Assembly: GCF_900536025.1 (NCBI RefSeq)
Contig: NZ_UNOZ01000029.1
Coordinates: 114,905 to 178,904 of the forward strand
DNA length: 64,000 nucleotides
DNA from: Pseudomonas reidholzensis
GTDB lineage: Bacteria; Pseudomonadota; Gammaproteobacteria; Pseudomonadales; Pseudomonadaceae
Direction: 5' to 3'
Part shown: positions 25,732 through 34,663 of the stretch, in pieces
Layout of the letters: each line of letters starts with the position of its first letter
How positions within the stretch are numbered: position 1 is the first letter of the stretch
Translations under genes and position numbers: made by a program
The notes under the pieces: generated by a model
Told to the model about the DNA's origin: nothing
Seen by the model: only the letters and a program-made list of their open reading frames with translations
Database searches by the model: none

Positions 25732-26568
25732 TCAGGCGCGTTCGATACGGTCGTCATGGATGACGATCAAGCCCGCCTTGAACAACGCACCAATGGCCTT
25801 CTTGAAGTTGCCCTTGCTGACGTTGAACATCTTGCTGATCACCTGCGGATCGCTCTTGTCACACACCGCCAGGGTCCCGCCTTCGGCGTCCAGGCGCGTC
25901 ATGATCTGCTCTTGCAGGGTATCGGCCAGCGCCTGACCGACCGGCTGCAGGCTCAAGGCGAGCTTGCCGTCGTGGCGCACTTCCTTGATGAAGCCTTTCT
26001 CGTGCATGCCCGACCGCAGGAACTTGAACACTTCGTTCTTGTGGATCAAGCCCCAGTGGCGATTGTTGATGATCGCCTTGAAGCCCATGTCGGTCTCGTC
26101 GCACACCAGCAGCTCGACCGGCTGGCCCGCGGTGTACTGCGCCGGGGTAAGGTCCAGGTAGCGGTCCAGGCGCGCGGTGGCGGTGATACGACGGGTGCGT
26201 TTGTCCAGGTAGGCATGGACCACGCAATAGTCGCCGATCTTCAGCGAACGCTTTTCTTCCGAGTAAGGCATCAGCAAGTCTTTGCTCAGGCCCCAGTCGA
26301 GGAAGATGCCGGCACCGTTGATGTCCTTGACCTTCAGGCTGGCGAACTCGCCGACCTGGACCTTGGGCTTCTCGGTGGTGGCGATCAGCTGGTCTTCGCT
26401 GTCCAGGTAGATGAACACGTTGAGCCAGTCGTCGAGCTCGGTGGGCGTGTCCTTGGGGATGTAACGCCGAGGCAGGAGAATCTCGCCGTCCGCGCCGCCA
26501 TCCAGGTAGAGGCCGAATTCAACGTGTTTGACGATTTGCAGACTGTTGTAACGCCCAAGTAGAGCCAT
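25732..26568 (-). CDS. CvfB/YitL-like S1-domain RNA-binding protein
   Basis: A 278-residue protein built of S1-type OB folds with a winged-helix C-terminus. The opening MALLGRYNSLQIVKHVEFGLYLDGG and GEILLPRRYIPKDT, the second OB region GAGIFLDWGLSKDLLMPYSE and the third (GFKAIINNRHWGLIHKNEVF) match the CvfB family. The C-terminal VISKMFNVSKGNFKKAIGALFKAGLI is a winged helix. In Staphylococcus CvfB affects virulence-gene expression and binds RNA; in Pseudomonas the role is undefined. The gene is transcribed alone, with an expected nucleic-acid-binding cytoplasmic product. Confidence 0.87.
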   Translation of the reverse strand: MALLGRYNSLQIVKHVEFGLYLDGGADGEILLPRRYIPKDTPTELDDWLNVFIYLDSEDQLIATTEKPKVQVGEFASLKVKDINGAGIFLDWGLSKDLLMPYSEEKRSLKIGDYCVVHAYLDKRTRRITATARLDRYLDLTPAQYTAGQPVELLVCDETDMGFKAIINNRHWGLIHKNEVFKFLRSGMHEKGFIKEVRHDGKLALSLQPVGQALADTLQEQIMTRLDAEGGTLAVCDKSDPQVISKMFNVSKGNFKKAIGALFKAGLIVIHDDRIERA

Positions 26569-26698
26569 TTGCGATGTTCCTCAAGACAAGGCGGCTATTC
26601 TACACCTGAACCCGCCGCGTCGCCCGCCTGCGGGTTCGAGGGAACCGCCAGGGTGCCCTTGCGTCTACTCCCTGGCAAGCCTCTGCAAGGATCCGCTC

Positions 26699-27568
26699 AT
26701 GCCTGTGTGCCTCAGCAACGCCCTGCGCTGCAGCCTTGTCGCCGTCGTCTGCGCCCTGACGCTGGCGGCCTGCAGCCGTATCGACCTGGCCTACCGCAAC
26801 CTCGACACGCTGGTGCCGTGGTCGCTGGGCGACTACCTGGACATGAACCGCGAGCAGAAGAGCTGGCTCGACCAACGGTTGCAGCAGCACCTGGCGTGGC
26901 ACTGCAAGACCCAGTTGCCGGGCTACCTCGACTGGCTCGACCAGATGCGCGCCATGGTCGCCAACGATCAGGTCAGCGACCAGGCCTTGCAGCAGCGTAC
27001 CGCCGAAGCGCGCCAGGCGATCAGCCGGGTGACCGAAGCGATCACGCCGTCGGCCACCGAGCTGCTGCGCGGCATGGATGACCAGCAAGTGGGCGAGATG
27101 CGCCAGGCGTTTCGTCAGGACATCCAGGAGCGCCAGGCCAAATACGTCGAAACGCCACTGCCCAAGCAGATCCAGAACCGCGCCACGCGCATGGAAAAAC
27201 GCCTGAAACCCTGGCTCGGCGAACTCAATGCCGCGCAACGCCTGCGGGTGATGACCTGGTCGCAGGCACTCGGCGACCAGAACCGCCAGTGGATCGCCAA
27301 CCGCGCGCACTGGCAGCAGCAACTGATGTTGGCCATGGACCAGCGCGCCACACCGAGCTTCGAGCCGCGCCTGGCGCAGCTGCTGCAACGCAAGGAGACC
27401 CTGTGGACGCCGGAGTATCGCCTGGCATTCCAGAATACCGAGCAGCAGGCACGCAGCCTGTTGGTGGACCTGATCAAGGACAGCAGCCCAGCACAGCGCC
27501 AGTTCCTCCAGGAGCGCCTGGCCAAGGTGCGCACCAGCTTCAGCGAGCTCAAGTGCCTGAAGAGTTGA
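26699..27568 (+). CDS. DUF6279 family lipoprotein
   Basis: A 289-residue predicted lipoprotein. The N-terminal signal ends in the lipobox LTLAAC, giving a mature N-terminus CSRIDLAYRNLDTLVPW. The rest is a helical, Gln/Arg-rich domain (LDMNREQKSWLDQRLQQHL, PLPKQIQNRATRMEKRLKPW) with an unpaired Cys in the C-terminal SELKCLKS. The family is common in gammaproteobacteria and has no known function; outer-membrane anchoring in the periplasm is likely because no Asp follows the lipidated Cys. It converges with aceK (gap 6 bases). Confidence 0.85.
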   Translation: MPVCLSNALRCSLVAVVCALTLAACSRIDLAYRNLDTLVPWSLGDYLDMNREQKSWLDQRLQQHLAWHCKTQLPGYLDWLDQMRAMVANDQVSDQALQQRTAEARQAISRVTEAITPSATELLRGMDDQQVGEMRQAFRQDIQERQAKYVETPLPKQIQNRATRMEKRLKPWLGELNAAQRLRVMTWSQALGDQNRQWIANRAHWQQQLMLAMDQRATPSFEPRLAQLLQRKETLWTPEYRLAFQNTEQQARSLLVDLIKDSSPAQRQFLQERLAKVRTSFSELKCLKS

Positions 27569-27574
27569 GCCGCC

Positions 27575-29290
27575 TCAGCGCGCCTTGCGTCGATAGGGAA
27601 ACACGTCGATGACCTTGCCGCTCTCGATTGCCGCCTGCAGGCCCTTCCAGTAATCGGCGTCGTACAACTCGCCGTGCAAGCGGCTGAACAACTTGCGCTG
27701 GCCGATATCGGCAAACAGGAACGGCGGAAACTCCTCGGGGAACACATCGTGCGCGCCAATCGAGTACCACGGCTCCCCGGACATCTCGTCCTCCGGGTAG
27801 CGCGGCGGCGGGATATGGCGGAAGTTCACCTCGGTCAAAAAGCAGATCTCGTCATAGTCGTAGAACACCACCCGACCATGCCGGGTAACGCCGAAGTTCT
27901 TCAGCAGCATGTCACCGGGGAAGATATTCGCCGCCGCCAGTTGCTTGATCGCCTGGCCGTAGTCTTCCAGCGCCTCGCCCACCTGGGCCTCGCTGGCCTG
28001 CTCCAGGTACAGGTTGAGCGGGGTCATGCGGCGCTCGGTCCAGCAATGGCGGATCAGCACCGTCTCGTCCTCCAGCGCCACGGTCGACGGCGCCACCTCC
28101 AGCAACTCGGCCAGGCATTCGGGCTCGAACTTGTCCCGTGGAAAGCGAAAATCGGCAAACTCCTGGGTATCGGCCAGGCGCCCGACCCGGTCGACGCTTT
28201 TCACCAGGCGGTACTTGTCGATCACCGTGGCGCGGTCGACGGTCTTCGACGGTGCGAAGCGGTCCTTGATGATCTTGAACACGGTATTGAAACCCGGCAG
28301 GGTAAACACGCTCATGACCATGCCGCGCACCCCGGGCGCCATGATGAAGCGGTCATCGGTGCTGGCCAGGTGGTTGATCAGCGCCCGGTAGAACTCCGAC
28401 TTGCCGTGTTTATAAAAGCCGATCGAGGTATACAGCTCGGCGATGTGCTTGCCCGGCAGGATCCGCTTTAGAAAGTTGACGAACTCCGCCGGCACCGCCA
28501 CATCGACCATGAAGTACGAACGGGTGAACGAGAAGATGATCGACACCTCGGCCTCGTCGGTGATCAAGCCATCGACCTCGATGCCATGGCCCTCGCGGTG
28601 CAGCAGCGGGATCACCAGCGGCCACTGTTCATCCTGGGTGAACAGGCGGCCGACCAGGTAGGCACCCTTGTTGCGGTACAGCACCGGCGAGAACAGCTCG
28701 ACGACCAGCGCCGGGTCCTTGCACACCCAGTCGGGCAGGCACTCGCGCAGCTGCTCCTCGAGCCGGCGCAGGTCAGCCTCGAGGTCACCGTACGGCACGC
28801 TGAACGGGTAATCGGCAAAGATCGCCCCCAGCAGCCCCTTGAGGTTGCCGTCGAGTGGATAGGTGCGGGTTTGCGCAGCGCGCACATGGCTGCGCATGGC
28901 CGGCCGGGTGGTATGGATGAACATGCAGCCGTCGCTGATCAGGTCGTGGCTGAACAGGCTGCAGAACAGCGAGTTGTACCAGGTCTCGGACAGTTCATCG
29001 TCCAGCCGCGGGTCGATCAGGCGAATGTAGGCGCTCTTGACCAGCGGCCACTGCTCGACGTCGAGCAGCACAGCGGCGGCAAACCCCTCGCGCAACCAGC
29101 CATTGACCTCGCTGACCTTCTCTTCGTAGAGGGTGATGCGCGCGCCGGCGGCACGCTGGATCTCCTGCCACTGCGCCTGCTCGAAGCGCTCGCGGGCACC
29201 CAGGGTGATGCCGCGAAAGTGCTCGCGGTAGCTGTCGAAGCCATCGAGGATCATCCGGGCGATCTCGGTCGCCGGCCAGGACTGGGTCAT
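27575..29290 (-). CDS. aceK: Isocitrate dehydrogenase kinase/phosphatase AceK
   Basis: A 571-residue bifunctional enzyme, the usual family length. It phosphorylates and dephosphorylates isocitrate dehydrogenase to divert carbon into the glyoxylate shunt during growth on acetate or fatty acids. Visible: the N-terminal regulatory part starting ARMILDGFDSYREHFRGITL, the ATP-binding region APGVRGMVMSVFTLPGFNTVFKIIKDRF (Lys of the kinase fold), DRVGRLADTQEF and the catalytic loop LLKNFGVTRHGRVVFYDYDE. AGAGG precedes the ATG at 29290. In enterobacteria aceK sits in aceBAK; here it is alone, as is normal for Pseudomonas. Confidence 0.96.
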   Translation of the reverse strand: MTQSWPATEIARMILDGFDSYREHFRGITLGARERFEQAQWQEIQRAAGARITLYEEKVSEVNGWLREGFAAAVLLDVEQWPLVKSAYIRLIDPRLDDELSETWYNSLFCSLFSHDLISDGCMFIHTTRPAMRSHVRAAQTRTYPLDGNLKGLLGAIFADYPFSVPYGDLEADLRRLEEQLRECLPDWVCKDPALVVELFSPVLYRNKGAYLVGRLFTQDEQWPLVIPLLHREGHGIEVDGLITDEAEVSIIFSFTRSYFMVDVAVPAEFVNFLKRILPGKHIAELYTSIGFYKHGKSEFYRALINHLASTDDRFIMAPGVRGMVMSVFTLPGFNTVFKIIKDRFAPSKTVDRATVIDKYRLVKSVDRVGRLADTQEFADFRFPRDKFEPECLAELLEVAPSTVALEDETVLIRHCWTERRMTPLNLYLEQASEAQVGEALEDYGQAIKQLAAANIFPGDMLLKNFGVTRHGRVVFYDYDEICFLTEVNFRHIPPPRYPEDEMSGEPWYSIGAHDVFPEEFPPFLFADIGQRKLFSRLHGELYDADYWKGLQAAIESGKVIDVFPYRRKAR

Positions 29291-29455
29291 ACAAGAGCCT
29301 CTGCGCGGGGTTCAAGGGCTCAGCTTAGTAGCGCCTGGCGTTTTTGGTGAATTCCAGCGCCTCGCGAGAGGCCTTCAAAGACAGAGCAAGAAAGCACAAG
29401 AACCCCCCACCCCGGTGACGTACACTCGCGCCCTGCCCTGTTACCGGAGTCCGTT

Positions 29456-30340
29456 GTGAGCCCCATCGCCCTTGCCCGCCTGTTGACCCTTGCCGCCGTC
29501 TGGGGCGCGAGTTTTCTGTTCATGCGCATCATCGCCCCTGAGCTTGGCACCGTGCCGACCGCGTTCTTCCGGGTGTCGATCGCCTGCCTGGGGCTGGTCG
29601 CGATCGTCGCCGCCGCACGGGTACGCTGGGACTTCAACGGCAAGCTCGGCGCCTGCCTGTTGCTGGGCATGATCAACTCGGGGATCCCGGCGACCTTCTA
29701 TTCGGTGGCGGCGCAGGTGCTGCCGGCCGGTTATTCGGCGATCTTCAATGCCACCACGCCATTGATGGGCGTGCTGATCGGCGCGCTGTTCTTCCGCGAG
29801 CCAATGACCGCCAGCAAGCTGTGCGGGATCTTCCTCGGCCTGTTCGGCGTCGGCATCCTCAGCGGCGCGGGGCCGGTGGCGCTGGACCTGGCCCTGCTGC
29901 AAGGCGCTTTGGCCTGCCTCGCGGCGACCACCTGCTACGGCTTTGCCGGTTACCTTGCGCGGCGCTGGGTCAGTGGGCTGGACAGCCGGCTGTCGGCACT
30001 GGGCAGCATGCTCGGCGCGACCCTGATGCTGACGCCGCTGTTCGCCTGGAGCGCACTGACCCAGCCACCGGCCAGCTGGGGCGGCTGGCAGGTGTGGCTG
30101 TCGCTGCTGGGCCTGGGCCTGCTGTGCACGGCGTTTGCCTACATCCTGTACTTCCGCCTGCTGGCCGAGATCGGCCCGGTCAAGGCCAGTACCGTGACCT
30201 TCATGATCCCGGTGTTCGGAGTGCTGTGGGGGGCCTGGCTGCTGGATGAGTCGCTGTCCATGGGGCATCTGTACGGCGGGCTGCTGATTGGCGCGGCGTT
30301 GTGGTTGGTGCTCAAGCCCGCGCGAGTGACTTCACCCTAA
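29456..30340 (+). CDS. EamA/DMT family transporter
   Basis: A 294-residue membrane protein with ten predicted hydrophobic segments in two EamA halves. Segments such as LARLLTLAAVWGASFLFMRI, the PATFYSVAAQVLPAGYSAIFNATTPLMGVLIGALFF stretch and VTFMIPVFGVLWGAWLLDESL are characteristic of drug/metabolite exporters. The substrate is unknown. The start is a GTG at 29456 with GGAG eight bases upstream. It is followed by a GC-rich hairpin and then by the AT-rich promoter region of the catabolic operon. Confidence 0.87.
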   Translation: MSPIALARLLTLAAVWGASFLFMRIIAPELGTVPTAFFRVSIACLGLVAIVAAARVRWDFNGKLGACLLLGMINSGIPATFYSVAAQVLPAGYSAIFNATTPLMGVLIGALFFREPMTASKLCGIFLGLFGVGILSGAGPVALDLALLQGALACLAATTCYGFAGYLARRWVSGLDSRLSALGSMLGATLMLTPLFAWSALTQPPASWGGWQVWLSLLGLGLLCTAFAYILYFRLLAEIGPVKASTVTFMIPVFGVLWGAWLLDESLSMGHLYGGLLIGAALWLVLKPARVTSP

Positions 30341-30496
30341 TCGCCCACCCCACGGGGCCGCTGTGCGGCCCCCCGCTCCACCCTGGTTTCACCTGTGAAA
30401 CCGCCCCCTCCTGCGTTACCTCAAACGCACAATCGCCTCGCACGAAACCCTTCGACTGCGCAGTTCCTGTGCATTTCCGTGCCATATAGAAAACCA

Positions 30497-30514
30497 TGTT
30501 TCATATATAAAACA
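30497..30514. promoter_or_regulatory. Operator candidate, copy 1 (near-palindrome)
   Basis: TGTTTCATATATAAAACA is almost its own reverse complement (one mismatched pair), the form expected for a dimeric regulator such as IclR. Related copies lie at 30615-30631, 44551-44568 and 44650-44667. Confidence 0.6.
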
Positions 30515-30614
30515 ATAGGAAAAACAACCAAACTTCCTAACTAATTAATAAATAACCACTTTTCAATAAAATAAGAAATTTCCTACAACTGGCATTGTTC
30601 ATGCACTAAACGGC

Positions 30615-30631
30615 GTATCACCTATAAAACA
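30615..30631. promoter_or_regulatory. Operator candidate, copy 2
   Basis: GTATCACCTATAAAACA shares 14 of 17 bases with the corresponding part of copy 1 and ends 17 bases before the ATPase start codon. Its TATAAA could alternatively serve as a -10 box, so operator and promoter may overlap. Confidence 0.55.
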
Positions 30632-30648
30632 GACCAGAGACCTCTCCC

Positions 30649-31500
30649 ATGGCTGTGAAAGAGATGTACGCAATCGCCCCGCAGTGGAATGCCGCGCACC
30701 CCAAGGACGATCAGGCCCCAACGGAAATCGAATTCCGCCAGGTCGGCAAAGCCTTCCCCGCCAAGGGCCAGACCGAGGCGCCGTTCGCCATCCGTGACGT
30801 CAACTTCAAGATCCGCCGCGGTGAAGTGGTGTCCATCATCGGCCCTTCCGGCTGTGGCAAGAGCACCATCCTGAACATGGGCTCGGGCCTTTACCGCCCC
30901 ACCGAAGGCGAGGTGCTGGTCAGCGGCGAGGCGGTCAACGGCCCGGTGTCCAAGGTCGCCTTCATGCTGCAGAAAGACCTGCTCATGCCCTGGCGCAGCA
31001 TCCGCCGCAACGTCGAGTTGGGCCTGGAGATCCAGGGCATGCCCGCCGCGCAGCGCAAGGTGATTGCAGAAGGTCTGCTCGATCGCTGCCACCTGCAAGG
31101 CTTTGCCGACCACTACCCGTTCCAGCTGTCGGGCGGCATGCGCCAGCGCGCTGCACTGGCCCGCACCCTGGCGATCGACCCGCAGGTGCTGTTTCTCGAC
31201 GAGCCGTTCTCGGCCCTCGATGCGCAGACCAAGATGATCCTCCAGCAAGACCTCGCGCAGATGCTCTTCCAGGAAAAGAAGACCGCGCTGTTCATCACCC
31301 ATGACCTGGTCGAGGCCATCGCCCTGTCCGACCGCCTGCTGGTGATGAGTGCACGCCCCGGCACCATCATCGAAGAAATCCAGATCGACCTGCCGCATCG
31401 CGACAACCCGCTGGAACGCCGCAAGCTGCCGGAAATCGGCCCGCTTGCCGGCCGCCTGATGGATCTGCTCAAGGTCGGCGAAGACCTCGACCTGCACTGA
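30649..31500 (+). CDS. ABC transporter ATP-binding protein (nitrate/sulfonate/taurine type)
   Basis: A 283-residue ATPase of an ABC importer. Walker A GPSGCGKST, the Q-loop in FMLQKDLLMPWRSI, the signature LSGGMRQRAALARTLA, Walker B VLFLDEPFSALD and the H-loop FITHDLVEA are all present. The MPWRS sequence after the Q-loop is typical of SsuB/TauB-type importers. It energises uptake together with the binding protein and permease encoded next (gaps of 33 and 28 bases). The N-terminal 25 residues before TEIEFRQVGKAF are an extension, and a start at ATG 30664 is also possible. It is the first gene of the long catabolic operon. Confidence 0.92.
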   Translation: MAVKEMYAIAPQWNAAHPKDDQAPTEIEFRQVGKAFPAKGQTEAPFAIRDVNFKIRRGEVVSIIGPSGCGKSTILNMGSGLYRPTEGEVLVSGEAVNGPVSKVAFMLQKDLLMPWRSIRRNVELGLEIQGMPAAQRKVIAEGLLDRCHLQGFADHYPFQLSGGMRQRAALARTLAIDPQVLFLDEPFSALDAQTKMILQQDLAQMLFQEKKTALFITHDLVEAIALSDRLLVMSARPGTIIEEIQIDLPHRDNPLERRKLPEIGPLAGRLMDLLKVGEDLDLH

Positions 31501-31533
31501 CCGACGCCACCCCTCATCGTTTCGGGAGTTAGC

Positions 31534-32535
31534 ATGTTCAGCACACACTTCAAGCGCGTGGCACACAGCGCCGTGGCCGCCCTCGCCCTCAGCCTGGCCG
31601 TTACGGCCCAGGCCGAGCCGACCAAGGTCACCTACCTGCTGCCCGCACCGCCCAGCCTGCCGGCGTTCGCGCCGTGGATCATCGCCAAGGAAAAGGGCTA
31701 CTACCAGGCCGAAGGCCTCGACCTGACGTTCATTGCCGCCAAGGGCGGGGTCGATGTGGCCAAGCAGATCGGCGCTGGCAACGCGCTGGTCGGCGGCGCC
31801 ATCGGCGACACACCGATCATTGTCCGCCCCAACGGCATCCCGGTGCGCACCGTGGCCGTACTCGGCGGCGGCGGGGTGACCATGATCGCCACCAATGCCA
31901 GCGAAAACATCCGTTCGATCAGCCAGCTCAAAGGCAAGACGCTGACCGTGATGTCGTACTCCGACACCACCTACTACGCGTTGCTCGCCTCCTTGCGCAA
32001 GGCCGGCCTGAGCAAGGACGACGTCGACATCCAGGCTGCTGGCCCGTCGGGCGTCTGGCAGCTGTTTTCGGCGAATAAGGCGCAAGCCATGGCCGGCGTA
32101 CCGGACTGGGTGATCAACGCCGAGGACGCCGGCCTCAAGTACGACCTGATCCCTCGCGAGCAAGTCTTCGAAAGCATGGCCCAGGCGATCCTTGCCTCCG
32201 ACGACGCCATCGAAAACCACCCGCAGATCGTCCGCGGCGTGGTCCAGGCCACCCTGCGCGGCCTGCAGGACATCATCGACGACCCCAAGGCCGCCGCCGC
32301 CACCTTCGCCCGTGCGGTACCGGCCTATGCCGACAAGCAAGCGTCGCTGGAGAAGACCCTGCGCCTCTACGTCGAGCATGTCTATGCCGGCCAGCCGGTG
32401 CTTGGCCGCATCGACCCGGCGCGCCTGGACGCCGTGCGCGCGTTCTATGTCAGCGAACGCATCGTGCCCCGCGACACCCCGCTCGACGAGCTCTACAGCA
32501 ACCAGTTCATCGAAACCCCGACCGCGGCCAAGTGA
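31534..32535 (+). CDS. ABC transporter substrate-binding protein (NMT1/SsuA-like)
   Basis: A 333-residue periplasmic binding protein. A signal peptide ends near AVTAQAEP. The mature part has the NMT1/THI5-like pattern: APWIIAKEKGYYQAEGLDLTFIAAKGGVDVAKQIGAGNALVGG, then SISQLKGKTLTVMSYSDTTYYALLASL, and later GVPDWVINAEDAGLKY. Members bind sulfonates, nitrate, thiamine precursors or aromatic acids such as phthalate, so the ligand cannot be assigned. GGGAG precedes the ATG at 31534. Its place before oxygenase genes suggests an aromatic or heteroaromatic acid ligand (inference). Confidence 0.9.
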   Translation: MFSTHFKRVAHSAVAALALSLAVTAQAEPTKVTYLLPAPPSLPAFAPWIIAKEKGYYQAEGLDLTFIAAKGGVDVAKQIGAGNALVGGAIGDTPIIVRPNGIPVRTVAVLGGGGVTMIATNASENIRSISQLKGKTLTVMSYSDTTYYALLASLRKAGLSKDDVDIQAAGPSGVWQLFSANKAQAMAGVPDWVINAEDAGLKYDLIPREQVFESMAQAILASDDAIENHPQIVRGVVQATLRGLQDIIDDPKAAAATFARAVPAYADKQASLEKTLRLYVEHVYAGQPVLGRIDPARLDAVRAFYVSERIVPRDTPLDELYSNQFIETPTAAK

Positions 32536-32563
32536 CGCCCGGACATAACAAGGTAACCGCCCG

Positions 32564-33340
32564 ATGAGAAACCTCAATCCGTCCATGCTCGGCAGCCTCG
32601 CCCTGCTGGCCCTGTTCCTGGTGCTCTGGCAATGGGGCCCGGGGCTGGTCGGCATGCCCGAGTTCGTCATGCCGCAACTGAGCCGGGTTGCCCAGGAAAG
32701 CCTGCTCATGTGGCAGTCCGGCAACCTGCTCGAGCACACCCTGATCACCGCCTTCGAGATCATCGTCGGCTTTGCCCTCGGCGCCCTGCTGGGGGTCGCC
32801 ATCGGCGTCTCGCTGGGACTCTCGCCGTCGGCCGAGGCCATGCTCTCGCCGTACATCCTGGCCCTGCAGATCGCCCCCAAGGTGGCCTTTGCACCGCTGT
32901 TCGTGATGTGGCTCGGCTACACCATCTACCCGAAGATCCTCATCGCCATCCTGATCGTGTTCTTCCCGGTGATGATCAACGTGCTCTCGGCGATCCGCAC
33001 GGTCGACCCGGACATGATCAACCTGGTGCGCACCATGAACGCCAGCCGCTGGCAGATCTTCCGCCTGGTGGAGTTCCCCTCGGCGATGGCCGCGCTGTTC
33101 TCCGGCCTGCGCATCGCCTCGACCCTGGCGGTGATCGGGGTCACCGTCGGCGAGCTGGTCGGCGGCAACCAGGGCCTGGGCTTCCTGCTGGTGGACGCCG
33201 AAGGCCAAGGCAACACCGCCGGGGTATTCGTCGCCATCGTCATGCTCACCCTGATCGGCGTGCTCGCCTACGGCGCGGTGGTCTGGGCCGAGAAGCGCGT
33301 TCTCCACTACCTGCCCAAAGCCATGCTGAGTACTCAATGA
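32564..33340 (+). CDS. ABC transporter permease (SsuC/TauC-like)
   Basis: A 258-residue inner-membrane permease with about six hydrophobic segments. The coupling-helix EAA region is recognisable in MNASRWQIFRLVEFPSAMAALFSGLRIAS, preceded by LALQIAPKVAFAPLFVMWLGYTIYPKI, typical of the nitrate/sulfonate/taurine subfamily. It forms the translocation channel for the importer encoded by the two preceding genes. Its stop codon overlaps the start of the next gene (ATGATGA), so importer and enzymes are translationally linked. Confidence 0.92.
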   Translation: MRNLNPSMLGSLALLALFLVLWQWGPGLVGMPEFVMPQLSRVAQESLLMWQSGNLLEHTLITAFEIIVGFALGALLGVAIGVSLGLSPSAEAMLSPYILALQIAPKVAFAPLFVMWLGYTIYPKILIAILIVFFPVMINVLSAIRTVDPDMINLVRTMNASRWQIFRLVEFPSAMAALFSGLRIASTLAVIGVTVGELVGGNQGLGFLLVDAEGQGNTAGVFVAIVMLTLIGVLAYGAVVWAEKRVLHYLPKAMLSTQ

Positions 33341-34104
33341 TGACTGCCTTCAACAACCTCCTCGAAGGCCGCCGGGTGCTGGTCACCGGTGGCGCCCGTG
33401 GCCTCGGCTACGCCTTCGCCCAGGCCATCGCCCAGGCCGGGGCCCGCGTGGTGATCGCCGATGTACTGGCCGGCCGCGTGCAACAGGCCGCCTGCGAACT
33501 GAGCGAGCTGGGCCTGGATGTCAGCGGGGTGACCCTCGACCTGGCCAGCCCCGAGTCGATCGACGCCTGCATGGAGCGCACCTTGATGCGCCTGGGCGGC
33601 CTCGACGGCCTGGTCAACAACGCCTCGATCACCAATTCCGGCGGCAAGAGCTGCGAAGAGCTGGACATCGAGACCTGGGACCAGGTCATGCAAGTCAACG
33701 TCCGCGGCACCTGGCTGATGACCCGCGCGGCCCTGCCCGCGCTGCGTGAAAGCGGCCGCGGCGCGGTCATCAACCTGGCCTCCGACACCCCGCTGTGGGG
33801 CGCGCCGAACCTGCTCGCGTATGTCGCCAGCAAGGGCGCGGTGATCGCCATGACCCGCAGCCTGGCGCGCGAACTGGGCAACGCCAACATCACCGTCAAC
33901 GCCATCGCCCCTGGCCTGGTGCTGGTCGAAGCCACCGCCTATGTGCCCGAGGCGCGCCACCGCCTGTACACCGAACAACGCGCGATCCAGCGCCCACAAC
34001 TGCCCGATGACGTCAGTGGCGCGGTGCTGTTCGCCCTGTCCGACCTGTCGCGCTTCATCACTGGACAAACCCTGCCGGTCAACGGCGGGTTCGTCATGCC
34101 CTGA
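33340..34104 (+). CDS. SDR family NAD(P)-dependent oxidoreductase (canonical active site)
   Basis: A 254-residue short-chain dehydrogenase. The cofactor loop TGGARGLG (about 16-23), NNAS, the catalytic Ser in INLASDT, and Tyr161-x-x-x-Lys165 (YVASK) are all intact, with the usual C-terminal FITGQTLPVNGGFVMP. It should oxidise an alcohol or a dihydrodiol, or reduce a ketone, within the pathway. A cis-dihydrodiol dehydrogenase role after the Rieske oxygenase is possible but not shown by sequence. An ATG at 33337 directly before the chosen one is equally usable; both overlap the permease stop codon. Confidence 0.9.
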   Translation: MTAFNNLLEGRRVLVTGGARGLGYAFAQAIAQAGARVVIADVLAGRVQQAACELSELGLDVSGVTLDLASPESIDACMERTLMRLGGLDGLVNNASITNSGGKSCEELDIETWDQVMQVNVRGTWLMTRAALPALRESGRGAVINLASDTPLWGAPNLLAYVASKGAVIAMTRSLARELGNANITVNAIAPGLVLVEATAYVPEARHRLYTEQRAIQRPQLPDDVSGAVLFALSDLSRFITGQTLPVNGGFVMP

Positions 34105-34119
34105 GCAAGGAGACCGTTC

Positions 34120-34659
34120 ATGACCGACCTTAACGTTCAACCCGACACCCCGAAAACCTGGGAGCGCCCGGCCGACGCCGACCTGGCCAGCTGGATGCAG
34201 ACCCGCATCGCCCGCTACGAGACGCGTCGCTACGACTGGGATGCGCTCAAATTCCAGGCCGACCACGACCCCAAGTTCCGCCGCGCGCAAATGCGCTACG
34301 TGGGCACCGGCGGCACCGGCGTCAACACCGACATGAACACCATCCCGTCCGAGCACTTCACCTTCTCGACCATGGTCATCCCGGCCGGCCACGAAGGCCC
34401 GCCGCACCTGCACACCGACGTCGAGGAAGTGTTCTTCGTGCTGCGCGGCAAGCTCAAGGTGGTCATCGAAAAAGACGGCGAACGCTTCGAGACCATTCTC
34501 ACCGACCGCGACCTGATCTCGGTGCCGCCAGGGGTGTACCGCGAAGAGATCAACGTCGGCGACGAAGACGCGCTGATGTGCGTGATGCTCGGCGCCAAGA
34601 AGCCGGTCACCCCGACCTACCCGCCAGCGCACCCGCTGGCCTCGATCAAGCGCGGGTAA
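34120..34659 (+). CDS. Cupin domain protein with incomplete second metal motif
   Basis: A 179-residue single-cupin protein. Cupin motif 1 is clear (GHEGPPHLHTDVEEVFFVLRG, with His, His and Glu as metal ligands). In motif 2 (VPPGVYREEINVGDED) the usual metal-binding His is replaced by Tyr or Arg, so the site has at most three ligands. It may be an isomerase or a dioxygenase-like accessory, or act on a ring-cleavage product. AAGGAG stands eight bases before the ATG. It lies 15 bases after the SDR gene and 4 bases before the hydrolase gene. Confidence 0.82.
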   Translation: MTDLNVQPDTPKTWERPADADLASWMQTRIARYETRRYDWDALKFQADHDPKFRRAQMRYVGTGGTGVNTDMNTIPSEHFTFSTMVIPAGHEGPPHLHTDVEEVFFVLRGKLKVVIEKDGERFETILTDRDLISVPPGVYREEINVGDEDALMCVMLGAKKPVTPTYPPAHPLASIKRG

Positions 34660-34663
34660 GCCG

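Larger units (their letters stand above)
30341..30648. promoter_or_regulatory. AT-rich promoter/operator region of the catabolic operon
   Basis: This 308-bp region starts with a hairpin (GGGGCCGC at 30354-30361 with GCGGCCCC at 30365-30372) that probably ends the EamA transcript. From about 30480 to 30635 it becomes strikingly AT-rich compared with the GC-rich genes on both sides. It carries two copies of a 17-18-base motif that is also found before the porin gene at the other end of the locus. Confidence 0.75.

Noticed and set aside
30622..32880. 750-codon minus-strand frame opposite the ABC importer genes
   Set aside because: The plus strand carries the complete ABC motifs; the antisense frame has no domain and crosses gene boundaries.
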